From contig DBWH01000017.1 of the NCBI GenBank assembly GCA_002308595.1, forward strand, positions 21,712 through 35,464: a stretch of DNA of 13,753 nucleotides, given 5' to 3'. The notes below the pieces were generated by a model, which did not search any database, had not been told where the DNA came from, and saw nothing but the letters and a program-made list of their open reading frames with translations. Position 1 is the first letter of the stretch; each line of letters opens with the position of its first letter. Origin of the DNA: Mageeibacillus sp. UBA1243. GTDB taxonomy: Bacteria > Bacillota > Clostridia > UBA1212. The translations under genes were made by a program, and so were the position numbers. Shown piece after piece: positions 6,630 to 13,562 of this stretch.

Positions 6630-7862
6630 TTATACTACGCCTCCGAACTTTTTTCTACGAGCTTCTTGAGAAAAGATCATGTTTGAAGCTGCGGTTTTTG
6701 CTACATTTAGGTCAACATCATCAAGGGGCACCTTGTCGCGAATGAGCGATGTCAGTATGCCGACGCGGTCTGTCTCGCCAATGATAATGAACCCTTTGAG
6801 CACGTTGTCCTTCACGAAAAATCTCTTGATACCGTTTCCGGTAATCTCCTCGGTCATCTCGCCTTCGTATGCGCCTGCGGTCATCATGTGGAGTCCGAAG
6901 AAGCCAATGGAATTCATAGGGATTGCATTGGCGTGTTCTTTGGAGCCGCCTGCCATGTTGATGCCTGCCGCATGTCCCTGCATGTACGCGTTGGGGAGAA
7001 TCGCAAGCACTCGTCCCGCGCCGATCGAACTGTCGTAACCCTCAGTGCAGTCGCCCGCCGCATAGATACCGGGGATGCTTGTCTCGAGCTTTTCATTTAC
7101 GATGATGCCGCGGTTTACGCTGCCGCCAATATCTTTCACAAGCTCCGTGTTCGCTCTCACGCCAACCGCAAGGATCAGAATGTCAAATGTTACAGTCATT
7201 CCGCTCTTCATGTAAGCTTCGTTTTCGGTGAAAGAAGCCGCCGTGTCCTTGAGAAGGAAGCTGATTCCGTTTGCCTCAAGGTGTTTTTGCACTATGGCTG
7301 CGCAGTCGTTGTCGAGAATGCTTGAGAGAACTCTGTCGGCAAGGTCGCAGACCGTAATGCTCTTGACCCTGTCTTTTATACCCTCGGCGCACTTAAGACC
7401 GATAAGACCGGCGCCTACGATGAGAACGCGGGAGTCTTTGGTGAGTGCCTTTTCGAGGGAGAGGGCGTCATCGAGCGTCATGAAGCCGAATTTCTTTTCG
7501 ACCTTGTCAAGGCCTTCCATTGGCGGAACGAACGGTCTTGAGCCTGTTGCGACGCAGAGGGCGTCGTAGGGGAGGGCCTTGCCGGATTTTAATGTGACCG
7601 TTTTTGCATTGGCGTCAATCGATACGGCCTTTTCGCCGAAGATAGTCTCGCAAAAGTTTTTGTCGTAAAAATCGTCGGGGCGGTACTTCATGCGCGTGAG
7701 GTCAGTCTTGCCCTCAAGGTAGTAGGAGATGAGAGGGCGGCCGTAGACGTGGTGGTTTTCCTCGGAAATTAAGGTGATTTTTGAGTCTTTGTCAACCGAG
7801 CGGATGCCTTCGATCGTGCCGATCGCGGCGGTGCCGTTGCCGATAATAACGTAGTTTTTCAT
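6630..7862 (-). CDS. FAD-dependent pyridine nucleotide-disulfide oxidoreductase family protein, probable electron-input subunit of glutamate synthase
   Basis: This flavoprotein probably oxidises NAD(P)H and feeds electrons to the ferredoxin-like and synthase subunits. The 410 residues carry a dinucleotide fold with GNGTAAIG at 8-15 for FAD, a second one with VGAGLIG at 149-155 for NAD(P), and the C-terminal FAD motif GIYAAGDC at 265-272. YGRPLISYYLEGK near 40-52 is typical of the rubredoxin reductase, ferredoxin reductase and NirB-like branch. There is no CXXC redox disulfide, so it is not a thioredoxin or lipoamide reductase. It starts at ATG 7862 in a 4-bp ATGA overlap with the ferredoxin gene and ends one base before the GXGXG gene. 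It is not the usual GltD small subunit, which has its own N-terminal iron-sulfur domain; here that function seems split over two genes. Preference for NADH or NADPH cannot be judged. Confidence 0.87.
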   Translation of the reverse strand: MKNYVIIGNGTAAIGTIEGIRSVDKDSKITLISEENHHVYGRPLISYYLEGKTDLTRMKYRPDDFYDKNFCETIFGEKAVSIDANAKTVTLKSGKALPYDALCVATGSRPFVPPMEGLDKVEKKFGFMTLDDALSLEKALTKDSRVLIVGAGLIGLKCAEGIKDRVKSITVCDLADRVLSSILDNDCAAIVQKHLEANGISFLLKDTAASFTENEAYMKSGMTVTFDILILAVGVRANTELVKDIGGSVNRGIIVNEKLETSIPGIYAAGDCTEGYDSSIGAGRVLAILPNAYMQGHAAGINMAGGSKEHANAIPMNSIGFFGLHMMTAGAYEGEMTEEITGNGIKRFFVKDNVLKGFIIIGETDRVGILTSLIRDKVPLDDVDLNVAKTAASNMIFSQEARRKKFGGVV

Positions 7863-8299
7863 TCCTCTTCACCCCTTTCCTCGTATACGATCGCCTTGTT
7901 GGGGCAGCCTGTTACGCACGCGGGAGTGCCGCAGCTGTTTTCAAGGCAGAGCTCGCACTTCTGCATTATTCCGTCCTCACCGGGCATCAGCGCTCCGTAG
8001 GGGCACACAAGTACGCACGTGAGACAGCCGACGCATTTGCTCCTGTCAATTTTGACAACACCGCTTTGTTTTGAAATTGCGCCCGCGATGCAGCTCTTGA
8101 TGCATATAGGGTCCTCGCAGTGTCTGCAGGAGACCGCGAAGGTTATCTTGTCGGCACCTTCAACGTGGATGCGGGGGTAGATTTTTTTGTCCTTGAGAGC
8201 AAACGACATGTCCTTGAAACCTGAATTTGCGAACGCGCAGTTGTATTCGCAAAGGTGGCAGCCGAGGCACCATTCTTCATTAACATATACCCGTTTCAT
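7859..8299 (-). CDS. Ferredoxin-like protein with four 4Fe-4S cluster motifs, probable glutamate synthase electron-transfer subunit
   Basis: This is a cytoplasmic electron carrier of the HycB/DmsB-like polyferredoxin type. The 146 residues contain 17 cysteines in four groups: C11, C14, C17 and C21; C58, C61, C66 and C70; C89, C92, C95 and C99; and C115, C118, C128 and C132, with C123 extra. This fits four cubane clusters wired in pairs. I place the start at ATG 8299, behind GGGAGAG, because the first cluster motif follows ten residues later. A longer reading to 8338 would overlap the preceding gene without its own ribosome binding site. The gene overlaps the reductase start by 4 bp. Its place between the FMN subunit and the FAD reductase suggests that it carries electrons between them, or accepts them from free ferredoxin. 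The family assignment is firm; the partner assignment rests on context. Confidence 0.88.
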   Translation of the reverse strand: MKRVYVNEEWCLGCHLCEYNCAFANSGFKDMSFALKDKKIYPRIHVEGADKITFAVSCRHCEDPICIKSCIAGAISKQSGVVKIDRSKCVGCLTCVLVCPYGALMPGEDGIMQKCELCLENSCGTPACVTGCPNKAIVYEERGEEE

Positions 8300-8303
8300 A
8301 TCA

Positions 8304-9809
8304 TCACTCTCCCGCGTGTGAGATACCGAGTATCTCAAGTTCTTTTTCGTTAAGATTTACGCCGCGGAGCATCAGGCGGTTGCCTCTTAACGCCTCGATT
8401 GAGTTGATTCCCATGCCGCCCATTATCTCCATGATCTCATGCCGCCAAGCGCTCATGAGGTTTACAAGACGCTCCGAACCGATGTCGGGGTTGAGTCTCT
8501 TTACAAGGTCGGGGCGCTGGGTTGCGATGCCCCAGTTGCACTTGCCGGTCTGGCACGTGCGGCAGAGGTGACAGCCAAGGGCCAGAAGGGCGGCTGTCGC
8601 GACGTAGCAGGCGTCTGCGCCGAGGGCGATTGCCTTTACGACGTCCGAGGCGCTTCTTATCGATCCTCCGACTACAAGTGAGACGTTTCCTCTTATGCCT
8701 TCGTCGCGCAGACGCTGGTCAACGGCGGCAAGGGCAAGCTCAATCGGTATGCCGACGTTGTCCCTTATCCTTGTAGGCGCGGCGCCCGTTCCGCCCCTGA
8801 AACCGTCAATGGCAATTATATCGGCGCCGCTCCTTGCAATACCGCTTGCAATGGCGGCAATGTTGTGAACCGCCGCAACTTTGACTATAACAGGCTTCTT
8901 GTATTCGGTTGCCTCCTTGAGCGAGAATACAAGCTGTCTCAAATCTTCAATTGAATAAATATCGTGGTGAGGAGCAGGGGAGATTGCGTCCGATCCTTCC
9001 GGAATCATTCTCGTCCTTGAAACGTCTCCGACAATCTTTGCGCCCGGGAGATGTCCTCCGATGCCCGGTTTTGCTCCCTGGCCCATCTTGATTTCGATTG
9101 CGGCGCCTGCGCTGAGGTAGTCCTCGTGAACGCCGAAGCGGCCGGATGCGACCTGGACTATCGTATTGGCGCCGTACTTGTAGAAGTCTTCGTGAAGGCC
9201 GCCTTCGCCTGTGTTGTAGAGTATGCCGAGCTGCTCGGCGGCTCTTGCAAGCGAGGCGTGCGCGTTGTAGCTTATGGAGCCGTAGCTCATTGCCGAGAAC
9301 ATGACGGGGAGGGCAAGCTCAATCTGCGGCGTTATGTCGCACACAATCCTGCCGTCCCTGCCGCGTTTAATCTCTGAGGGCTTTTTTCCTAAAAATACGC
9401 GTGTTTCCATTGGCTCGCGGAGCGGGTCGATAGGAGGGTTTGTGACCTGTGAAGCGTTTATAAGAATCTTGTCCCAGTAGACCGGGAGGGGCTTCGGGTT
9501 GCCCATTGAGGAGAGCAGCACGCCGCCGCTGTTTGCCTGCTTGTAGATTTCGCGGATTGTCTCATTCTGCCAGTTGGCGTTTTCCCTGAGAACACAGTCG
9601 CTTTTTACAATCTTTAAGGCTCTTGTGGGGCAGAGGGATACGCAGCGCTGACAGTTTACGCACTTAAGGTCGTCTGAGATCATTACGCCGCGCTCGGTGC
9701 TGAAGCTGTGGACCTCGTTGGCGCACTGTCTTTCGCAGACGCGGCAGGCGATGCAGCGGTCCTGGTTTCTTACTACTTCAAATTCGGGATAAATGAATTC
9801 AACACCCAT
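8304..9809 (-). CDS. Glutamate synthase FMN-binding (synthase) subunit with N-terminal ferredoxin domain
   Basis: This subunit condenses channelled ammonia with 2-oxoglutarate and reduces the imine to glutamate on FMN. Residues about 10-66 form a two-cluster ferredoxin domain (C19, C22, C25, C29 and C50, C53, C56, C60). The FMN barrel follows: TGEGGLHEDF from 200, GQGAKPGIGGHLPG from 244, DGFRGGTGAAPTRIRD from 335 and GGSIRSASD from 381. Cysteines 413, 419 and 424 are spaced CX5CX4C, as expected for the 3Fe-4S cluster of glutamate synthases, and are followed by the typical GIATQRPDL. At 501 residues it matches the stand-alone archaeal/clostridial type rather than the roughly 1500-residue fused GltB. 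It starts at ATG 9809, sharing one base with the stop of the glutaminase gene. It is the core of the glt operon and should be assembled with the separate glutaminase and GXGXG subunits. Confidence 0.95.
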   Translation of the reverse strand: MGVEFIYPEFEVVRNQDRCIACRVCERQCANEVHSFSTERGVMISDDLKCVNCQRCVSLCPTRALKIVKSDCVLRENANWQNETIREIYKQANSGGVLLSSMGNPKPLPVYWDKILINASQVTNPPIDPLREPMETRVFLGKKPSEIKRGRDGRIVCDITPQIELALPVMFSAMSYGSISYNAHASLARAAEQLGILYNTGEGGLHEDFYKYGANTIVQVASGRFGVHEDYLSAGAAIEIKMGQGAKPGIGGHLPGAKIVGDVSRTRMIPEGSDAISPAPHHDIYSIEDLRQLVFSLKEATEYKKPVIVKVAAVHNIAAIASGIARSGADIIAIDGFRGGTGAAPTRIRDNVGIPIELALAAVDQRLRDEGIRGNVSLVVGGSIRSASDVVKAIALGADACYVATAALLALGCHLCRTCQTGKCNWGIATQRPDLVKRLNPDIGSERLVNLMSAWRHEIMEIMGGMGINSIEALRGNRLMLRGVNLNEKELEILGISHAGE

Positions 9810-10903
9810 CAGTACTGTCCCTCCTTTACTCTTATCACAACCGGTTCGCCGCCGGAAGGTGCCCAGATGTTTTCCGCGTCAGGTTCCATGACTCTGATTG
9901 CGGCTTCTTCGCTTGCTATAAAAACCTTGTCGTCTTTTTCGCCGACGACCATTGATCTTAGTTTCAGCCTGTCGTTTAAGGCCATCAGACCTCCGTTAAA
10001 GCCGAGGATTATCGAGAACGGTCCGGTTACAAGGAGGCTCGGGAAGACAGTCCTTAAATATCTGAGCTTTTCTTTGTCGTAGCCGTCCGGTTTTCCTTCG
10101 ATGGTGCTCCAGAAGGGGGCGGCGATGACATTGGCGGCTTCCTCGGGGGTAAGCCCTTGGCGTCTTATAAGATAGTCGAGAATGTAGGTGATGACCTCGG
10201 TGTCGGTTTTGAGGTTGCATTTGTAACCGAACATCTCAATATACCTGCGGTTTGCGTCGTAGGACGAGATTTCGCCGTTGTGGACGACCGAGTAGTCAAG
10301 GAGCGTGAACGGGTGAGCGCCTCCCCACCAGCCCGGAGTGTTCGTCGGGTAGCGTCCGTGGGCAGTCCAGGAATATCCTTCGTAGTCTTCAAGCCTGTAG
10401 TACACGCCAACGTCCTCCGGAAAACCTACCGCCTTAAAAGCTCCCATGTTTTTGCCGCTCGAGAAGACGTATGCGCCTTTCATCTCGGTGTTGATCTTCA
10501 TGACCGTGCGGGCAACGAACTCTTTTTCGTCGAGCTGAAGGTTCGCAAGAACGGACGGGAGGGGCGTCAGAAAATATCTCCAGACAATCGGCTCGTCGGT
10601 TATCTCGGGTATCTTGCGTCTCGGAATGATCTCGCCTTTTACTATTTCATAATGTTCTTTCAGAAATGCCTCGCAGGACTTTCTTGTGTCCCTGCAGTCG
10701 AAAAACATGTGAAACGCGTAGAAGTCTTTGTATTCCGGGTAAATACCGTATCCCGCAAAGCCGCCGCCAAGGCCGTTCGACCTGTCGTGCATCGGCTTCA
10801 TAGCCTCGATTATCTTTTCTCCGGTCATGCGTCTGCCTTCTTTTGATATCACCGCAGCAATCGCACACCCTGAAGGAATCCTTATCTCGCCTTCTCTTTT
10901 CAT
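9809..10903 (-). CDS. Glutamate synthase glutaminase subunit (class II glutamine amidotransferase)
   Basis: It hydrolyses glutamine to glutamate and delivers ammonia to the synthase subunit. I choose ATG 10903 (364 residues), behind AAAGGTG at good spacing. The frame stays open for 30 more codons to an ATG at 10993, but that start would lie inside the terminator hairpin of the leader. The catalytic cysteine of the Ntn fold is C13 in PSGCAI, so twelve residues would have to be removed, as in other glutamate synthases. Other amidotransferase motifs are TAHGRYPTNT near 180-189, AHPF near 196, HNGEISS at 208-214 and TDTEV at 233-237. It is the first gene of the seven-gene operon, and its leader contains a candidate promoter, ANTAR-type hairpin and terminator. 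The split domain order matches archaeal and clostridial glutamate synthases. Confidence 0.93.
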   Translation of the reverse strand: MKREGEIRIPSGCAIAAVISKEGRRMTGEKIIEAMKPMHDRSNGLGGGFAGYGIYPEYKDFYAFHMFFDCRDTRKSCEAFLKEHYEIVKGEIIPRRKIPEITDEPIVWRYFLTPLPSVLANLQLDEKEFVARTVMKINTEMKGAYVFSSGKNMGAFKAVGFPEDVGVYYRLEDYEGYSWTAHGRYPTNTPGWWGGAHPFTLLDYSVVHNGEISSYDANRRYIEMFGYKCNLKTDTEVITYILDYLIRRQGLTPEEAANVIAAPFWSTIEGKPDGYDKEKLRYLRTVFPSLLVTGPFSIILGFNGGLMALNDRLKLRSMVVGEKDDKVFIASEEAAIRVMEPDAENIWAPSGGEPVVIRVKEGQY

Positions 10904-10959
10904 GTTCCGGTTCACCTTTCTTTCCCCGTAAAAGTTTGGGGATGGTTTCAGATAAAACG

Positions 10960-11006
10960 AAAAAAGGCGCATTCTCGCGCAGTACTTCTGCACGAAAATG
11001 AACGCC
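10960..11006 (-). terminator. Leader terminator of the glt-glnA operon
   Basis: On the minus strand GGCG (11006-11003) pairs with CGCC (10969-10966). After a two-base TT bulge, 11000-10988 pairs with 10982-10970 over 13 pairs (two G-U), closing a loop AAGTA. A run of six T follows at 10965-10960. This lies about 60 bases before the glutaminase start codon, so folding would stop transcription before the operon. Its first four bases come from the loop and 3' side of the hexaloop hairpin at 10996-11017, so the two cannot form together. Confidence 0.85.
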
Positions 11007-11017
11007 TTTGCTCATTT
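10996..11017 (-). promoter_or_regulatory. ANTAR-type antiterminator hairpin at the 5' end of the glt leader
   Basis: The stem AAATGAGC (11017-11010) pairs with GTTCATTT (11003-10996), eight pairs with one G-U, closing the six-base loop AAAGGC (11009-11004). A at loop position 1 and G at position 4 are the known signature of RNA bound by ANTAR proteins. It begins one or two bases after the predicted transcription start and overlaps the terminator that follows. Only one such hairpin is visible here, whereas described ANTAR sites use two. Confidence 0.7.
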
Positions 11018-11025
11018 ACGGAGAC

Positions 11026-11054
11026 GTTATACACCTGAAAAAAACATTTGTCAA
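11026..11054 (-). promoter_or_regulatory. Sigma-70 promoter of the glt-glnA operon
   Basis: On the minus strand there is a perfect TTGACA (11054-11049), a 17-base spacer, and TATAAC (11031-11026), one mismatch from consensus. Transcription would begin near 11019. Its near-ideal match suggests steady initiation with control exerted later, at the leader terminator. Confidence 0.85.
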
Positions 11055-11170
11055 CAGGAAATTTTAAAGCGCAGGGATTTCAGTTATGGAATTATCTTAT
11101 ATACATTTTAGATGCAAAAATCCGCAAAAACAGGACTGAAAAAATTTTTTAAAAAATCTCAAAAAAGGGG

Positions 11171-11199
11171 TTGACATGTGTTTTTTCGAGGTTTATAAT
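11171..11199 (+). promoter_or_regulatory. Sigma-70 promoter of glnN
   Basis: A perfect TTGACA (11171-11176), a 17-base spacer and a perfect TATAAT (11194-11199). The predicted start is near 11207, giving a leader of about 198 bases. A/T tracts directly upstream (11139-11167) may strengthen it as an UP element. Confidence 0.92.
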
Positions 11200-11209
11200 G
11201 CACCCTGTT

Positions 11210-11227
11210 GAAGGCAACGGCGTCTTC
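11210..11227 (+). promoter_or_regulatory. ANTAR-type antiterminator hairpin A in the glnN leader
   Basis: The stem GAAGGC (11210-11215) pairs with GTCTTC (11222-11227), six pairs with one G-U, around the loop AACGGC (11216-11221), which has A1 and G4. It starts within about three bases of the predicted transcription start. Its last three loop bases and its 3' arm are also the first strand of the terminator at 11219-11259. Confidence 0.72.
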
Positions 11228-11259
11228 GGACTTAAGTGTTCGGAGGCGCCTTTTCTTTT
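11219..11259 (+). terminator. First leader terminator of glnN
   Basis: The arm 11219-11231 pairs with 11238-11250 over 13 pairs (some G-U), with loop TTAAGT, followed by TTTTCTTTT at 11251-11259. It is mutually exclusive with hairpin A. Confidence 0.85.
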
Positions 11260-11289
11260 GACAAGCATTCAGTCGGCAACCAAATATAC

Positions 11290-11307
11290 GAAGGCAAAGG
11301 CGTCTTC
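11290..11307 (+). promoter_or_regulatory. ANTAR-type antiterminator hairpin B in the glnN leader
   Basis: The stem GAAGGC (11290-11295) pairs with GTCTTC (11302-11307) around the loop AAAGGC (11296-11301), again A1 and G4. It is an exact positional copy of hairpin A, 80 bases downstream with one loop base changed, and overlaps the second terminator in the same register. Confidence 0.72.
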
Positions 11308-11344
11308 TGTGTGATCAAAAACACGGAAGGCGCCTCTCTTTTTT
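11299..11344 (+). terminator. Second leader terminator of glnN
   Basis: The arm 11299-11312 pairs with 11321-11334 over 14 pairs (two G-U), with an eight-base loop GATCAAAA, followed by a pyrimidine run ending in six T (11335-11344). It is mutually exclusive with hairpin B. Confidence 0.87.
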
Positions 11345-11404
11345 GGAAACAGTCAAAGCCACTCGCGGACTGTTCCTCAGAAAATTTGAAAAGGAGAAAA
11401 CATT

Positions 11405-13501
11405 ATGGAAACTGTATCGGACTTTTTTGGCAGCATGGTTTTTAATGACAGGGTGATGAAAGCGACTTTGTCCTCCAAAGTTTACGCGTCCCTCAGAAAG
11501 ACTATTGACGAGGGCGTTGCCCTAGACCCGAGTGTCGCCAATGCGGTCGCCCAGGCAATGAAGGATTGGGCGATTTCAAAGGGAGCAACTCATTTTACGC
11601 ATTGGTTCCAGCCCCTTACAGGTATCACTGCAGAAAAGCATGACTCGTTCATAACACCCGCTCCCGACGGCGGAGTGATCATGGAGTTCTCCGGAAAAGA
11701 GCTCATCCAGGGCGAACCTGACGCATCGTCTTTCCCGTCCGGCGGCTTAAGAGCTACGTTTGAGGCAAGAGGCTACACCGCATGGGATCCGACATCCTAC
11801 GCATTCATCAAGGGCAAGACGCTCTGCATCCCTACGGCTTTCTGCTCGTACGGCGGCCACGCTCTTGACAAAAAGACACCGCTCTTAAGATCGATGGAAG
11901 CGCTCAACAAGCAGGCTCTCAGAATTCTGAAGCTCTTCGGCAACACAACCGCCAAGTGCGTCCGCTCATCCGTAGGCCCCGAGCAGGAATATTTCCTCAT
12001 CACAAAAGAGATGTTCGAACAGCGTCCCGACCTCCGTTTCTGCGGAAGAACACTTTTCGGCGCGAAACCGCCAAAGGGACAGGAGATGGACGACCACTAC
12101 TTCGGTGCAATCAAACCGAGAGTTGCAGCCTACATGGAGGAACTTAACACTGAGCTCTGGAAGCTCGGAATTCTCGCCAAGACAGAGCACAACGAAGTTG
12201 CCCCGGCGCAGCACGAACTCGCTCCGATTTATACAACCACAAACGTTGCGACCGACCACAACCAGCTCATGATGGAGATAATGCAGAAGATTGCCGAAAA
12301 GCACGGCCTTGTCTGCCTGATCCACGAAAAGCCGTTTGCCGGCGTCAACGGCTCCGGCAAGCACAACAACTGGTCAATCGCCACAAACGAAGGCCAGAAC
12401 CTGCTTTCACCCGGCGAAACTCCTTACGAGAACGCACAGTTCCTGCTCTTCCTCTGCGCAGTCATCAAGGCTGTTGACGATTATCAGGATCTTCTCAGAA
12501 TCTCGGTTGCGACAGCCGGCAACGATCACAGACTCGGTGCAAACGAAGCACCTCCGGCAGTCATTTCGATGTTCCTTGGCGATGAGCTCGGAGCGGTACT
12601 CGATGCAATCGAGACAGACACACCCTATAAGGGCGCTGAGAAGACTCAGATGAAGCTCGGCGTTGACGTGCTCCCGAAGTTCAACCGCGACACTACCGAC
12701 AGAAACAGAACCTCGCCTTTCGCATTCACAGGTAATAAGTTCGAGTTCCGTATGCTCGGTTCGTCAAACAGCATCGCCTGCGCAAACATCATGCTCAACT
12801 CGGCAGTTGCTGAGAGCCTTAAGGTGTTTGCCGACAAGCTCGAGGGCGTAAAGGACTTTGAAACAGCTCTTCACGAGATGATTAAACAGACCATCAAGGA
12901 CCACAAGAGAATCATCTTCAACGGCAACGGCTACGACGATTCCTGGATAAAGGAAGCGACCGAGGTCAGAGGACTTCTCAACTACCGTACAACAGCAGAC
13001 TGCATGCCTCATCTGCTTGACAAGAAGAACGTTGACATGCTCATCGGCCACAAGGTGTTCACGCTTGACGAGCTCCGCTCAAGAAGAGACATCATGCTTG
13101 AGAACTACTGCAAGACGGTCACTATTGAAGCCAATACGATGATCGACATGGCAAGGACAATGATTGCTCCGGCTGTTTCGAATTTCGTGGCAGACGTTGC
13201 GTCAAACGCAGCGCAGAAGCTTGCTCTCAACCAGAGCATCGCGTGCGAGTACGAGACAGGCATCGTAAAGAAGCTTTCGACCATCACAGACCGCATCTTC
13301 AGGGGCGTTACCGAGCTTCAGGACACGGTTATTGCACTCCATGACGCCAAGGACGTCGTTACCGAATCAGAGATGATCCGCGACAAGGTCCTTCCGAAGA
13401 TGTCAGAGCTGAGAGTTGCGTGCGACGAAGCCGAAACGCTTACCGCCAAGGACTACTGGCCTTTCCCGACTTACGCAGATATTCTCTTCAGCGTCCGCTG
13501 A
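11405..13501 (+). CDS. glnN: Type III glutamine synthetase
   Basis: It is a large cytoplasmic glutamine synthetase that converts glutamate, ammonium and ATP to glutamine as a dodecamer, unrelated in length and detailed motifs to the type I enzyme encoded at 4661-5872. The 698 residues are close to the family's usual length. The start at ATG 11405 is preceded by AAGGAG at 11391-11396. Family marks are [17 protein letters not shown] at 113-129, the metal-binding GPEQEYFL at 191-198, [12 protein letters not shown] at 263-274, [12 protein letters not shown] near 313-324, [13 protein letters not shown] in the centre, [14 protein letters not shown], and NGNGYDDSW with [14 protein letters not shown] in the C-terminal third. 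No truncation or missing catalytic motif is seen. It is expressed from a near-perfect promoter through a leader with two terminator/hairpin switches, and is followed after 61 bp by an amt gene with no terminator between. Confidence 0.96.
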   Translation: METVSDFFGSMVFNDRVMKATLSSKVYASLRKTIDEGVALDPSVANAVAQAMKDWAISKGATHFTHWFQPLTGITAEKHDSFITPAPDGGVIMEFSGKELIQGEPDASSFPSGGLRATFEARGYTAWDPTSYAFIKGKTLCIPTAFCSYGGHALDKKTPLLRSMEALNKQALRILKLFGNTTAKCVRSSVGPEQEYFLITKEMFEQRPDLRFCGRTLFGAKPPKGQEMDDHYFGAIKPRVAAYMEELNTELWKLGILAKTEHNEVAPAQHELAPIYTTTNVATDHNQLMMEIMQKIAEKHGLVCLIHEKPFAGVNGSGKHNNWSIATNEGQNLLSPGETPYENAQFLLFLCAVIKAVDDYQDLLRISVATAGNDHRLGANEAPPAVISMFLGDELGAVLDAIETDTPYKGAEKTQMKLGVDVLPKFNRDTTDRNRTSPFAFTGNKFEFRMLGSSNSIACANIMLNSAVAESLKVFADKLEGVKDFETALHEMIKQTIKDHKRIIFNGNGYDDSWIKEATEVRGLLNYRTTADCMPHLLDKKNVDMLIGHKVFTLDELRSRRDIMLENYCKTVTIEANTMIDMARTMIAPAVSNFVADVASNAAQKLALNQSIACEYETGIVKKLSTITDRIFRGVTELQDTVIALHDAKDVVTESEMIRDKVLPKMSELRVACDEAETLTAKDYWPFPTYADILFSVR

Positions 13502-13562
13502 AAAGCGCATTGGCGGCAGTCAATTTATAAAAGTAAATTTTTCCTAAAAGAAGGTGAAATTA

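Larger units (their letters stand above)
10904..11404. other. Divergent nitrogen-control region (501 bp) between the glt-glnA operon and glnN
   Basis: There is no credible coding sequence. The region holds two near-consensus promoters facing outward, three small hairpins with A1/G4 six-base loops, and three strong terminators, each overlapping one of those hairpins. A very A/T-rich core (11100-11168) lies between the promoters and includes a run of A6T6A6 type just upstream of the glnN -35 box, which may act as an UP element. Confidence 0.85.

Noticed and set aside
8300..8338. Longer N-terminus for the four-cluster ferredoxin-like protein, starting at 8338
   Set aside because: It would overlap the end of the FMN subunit gene by over 30 bases; ATG 8299 has a GGGAGAG site and gives the normal short lead into the first cluster motif.
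10157..10846. 229-codon open frame on the plus strand opposite the glutaminase gene
   Set aside because: It lies wholly antisense to a well-supported gene and shows no motif or ribosome binding site of its own.
10904..10993. Longer N-terminus for the glutaminase subunit, starting at ATG 10993
   Set aside because: It would begin inside the leader terminator hairpin, has no ribosome binding site, adds 30 residues unlike the family, and ATG 10903 has a good AAAGGTG site and places the catalytic cysteine at residue 13.
11206..11344. A glutamine riboswitch (glnA RNA or downstream-peptide type) in the glnN leader
   Set aside because: The two repeated hairpins with A1/G4 six-base loops overlapping terminators fit ANTAR control, and I do not see the junction or loop motifs of the known glutamine aptamers, which are mainly cyanobacterial.
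13502..13562. Terminator or leader switch between glnN and amt
   Set aside because: No stable hairpin followed by a T run and no A1/G4 hexaloop is present in these 61 bases.
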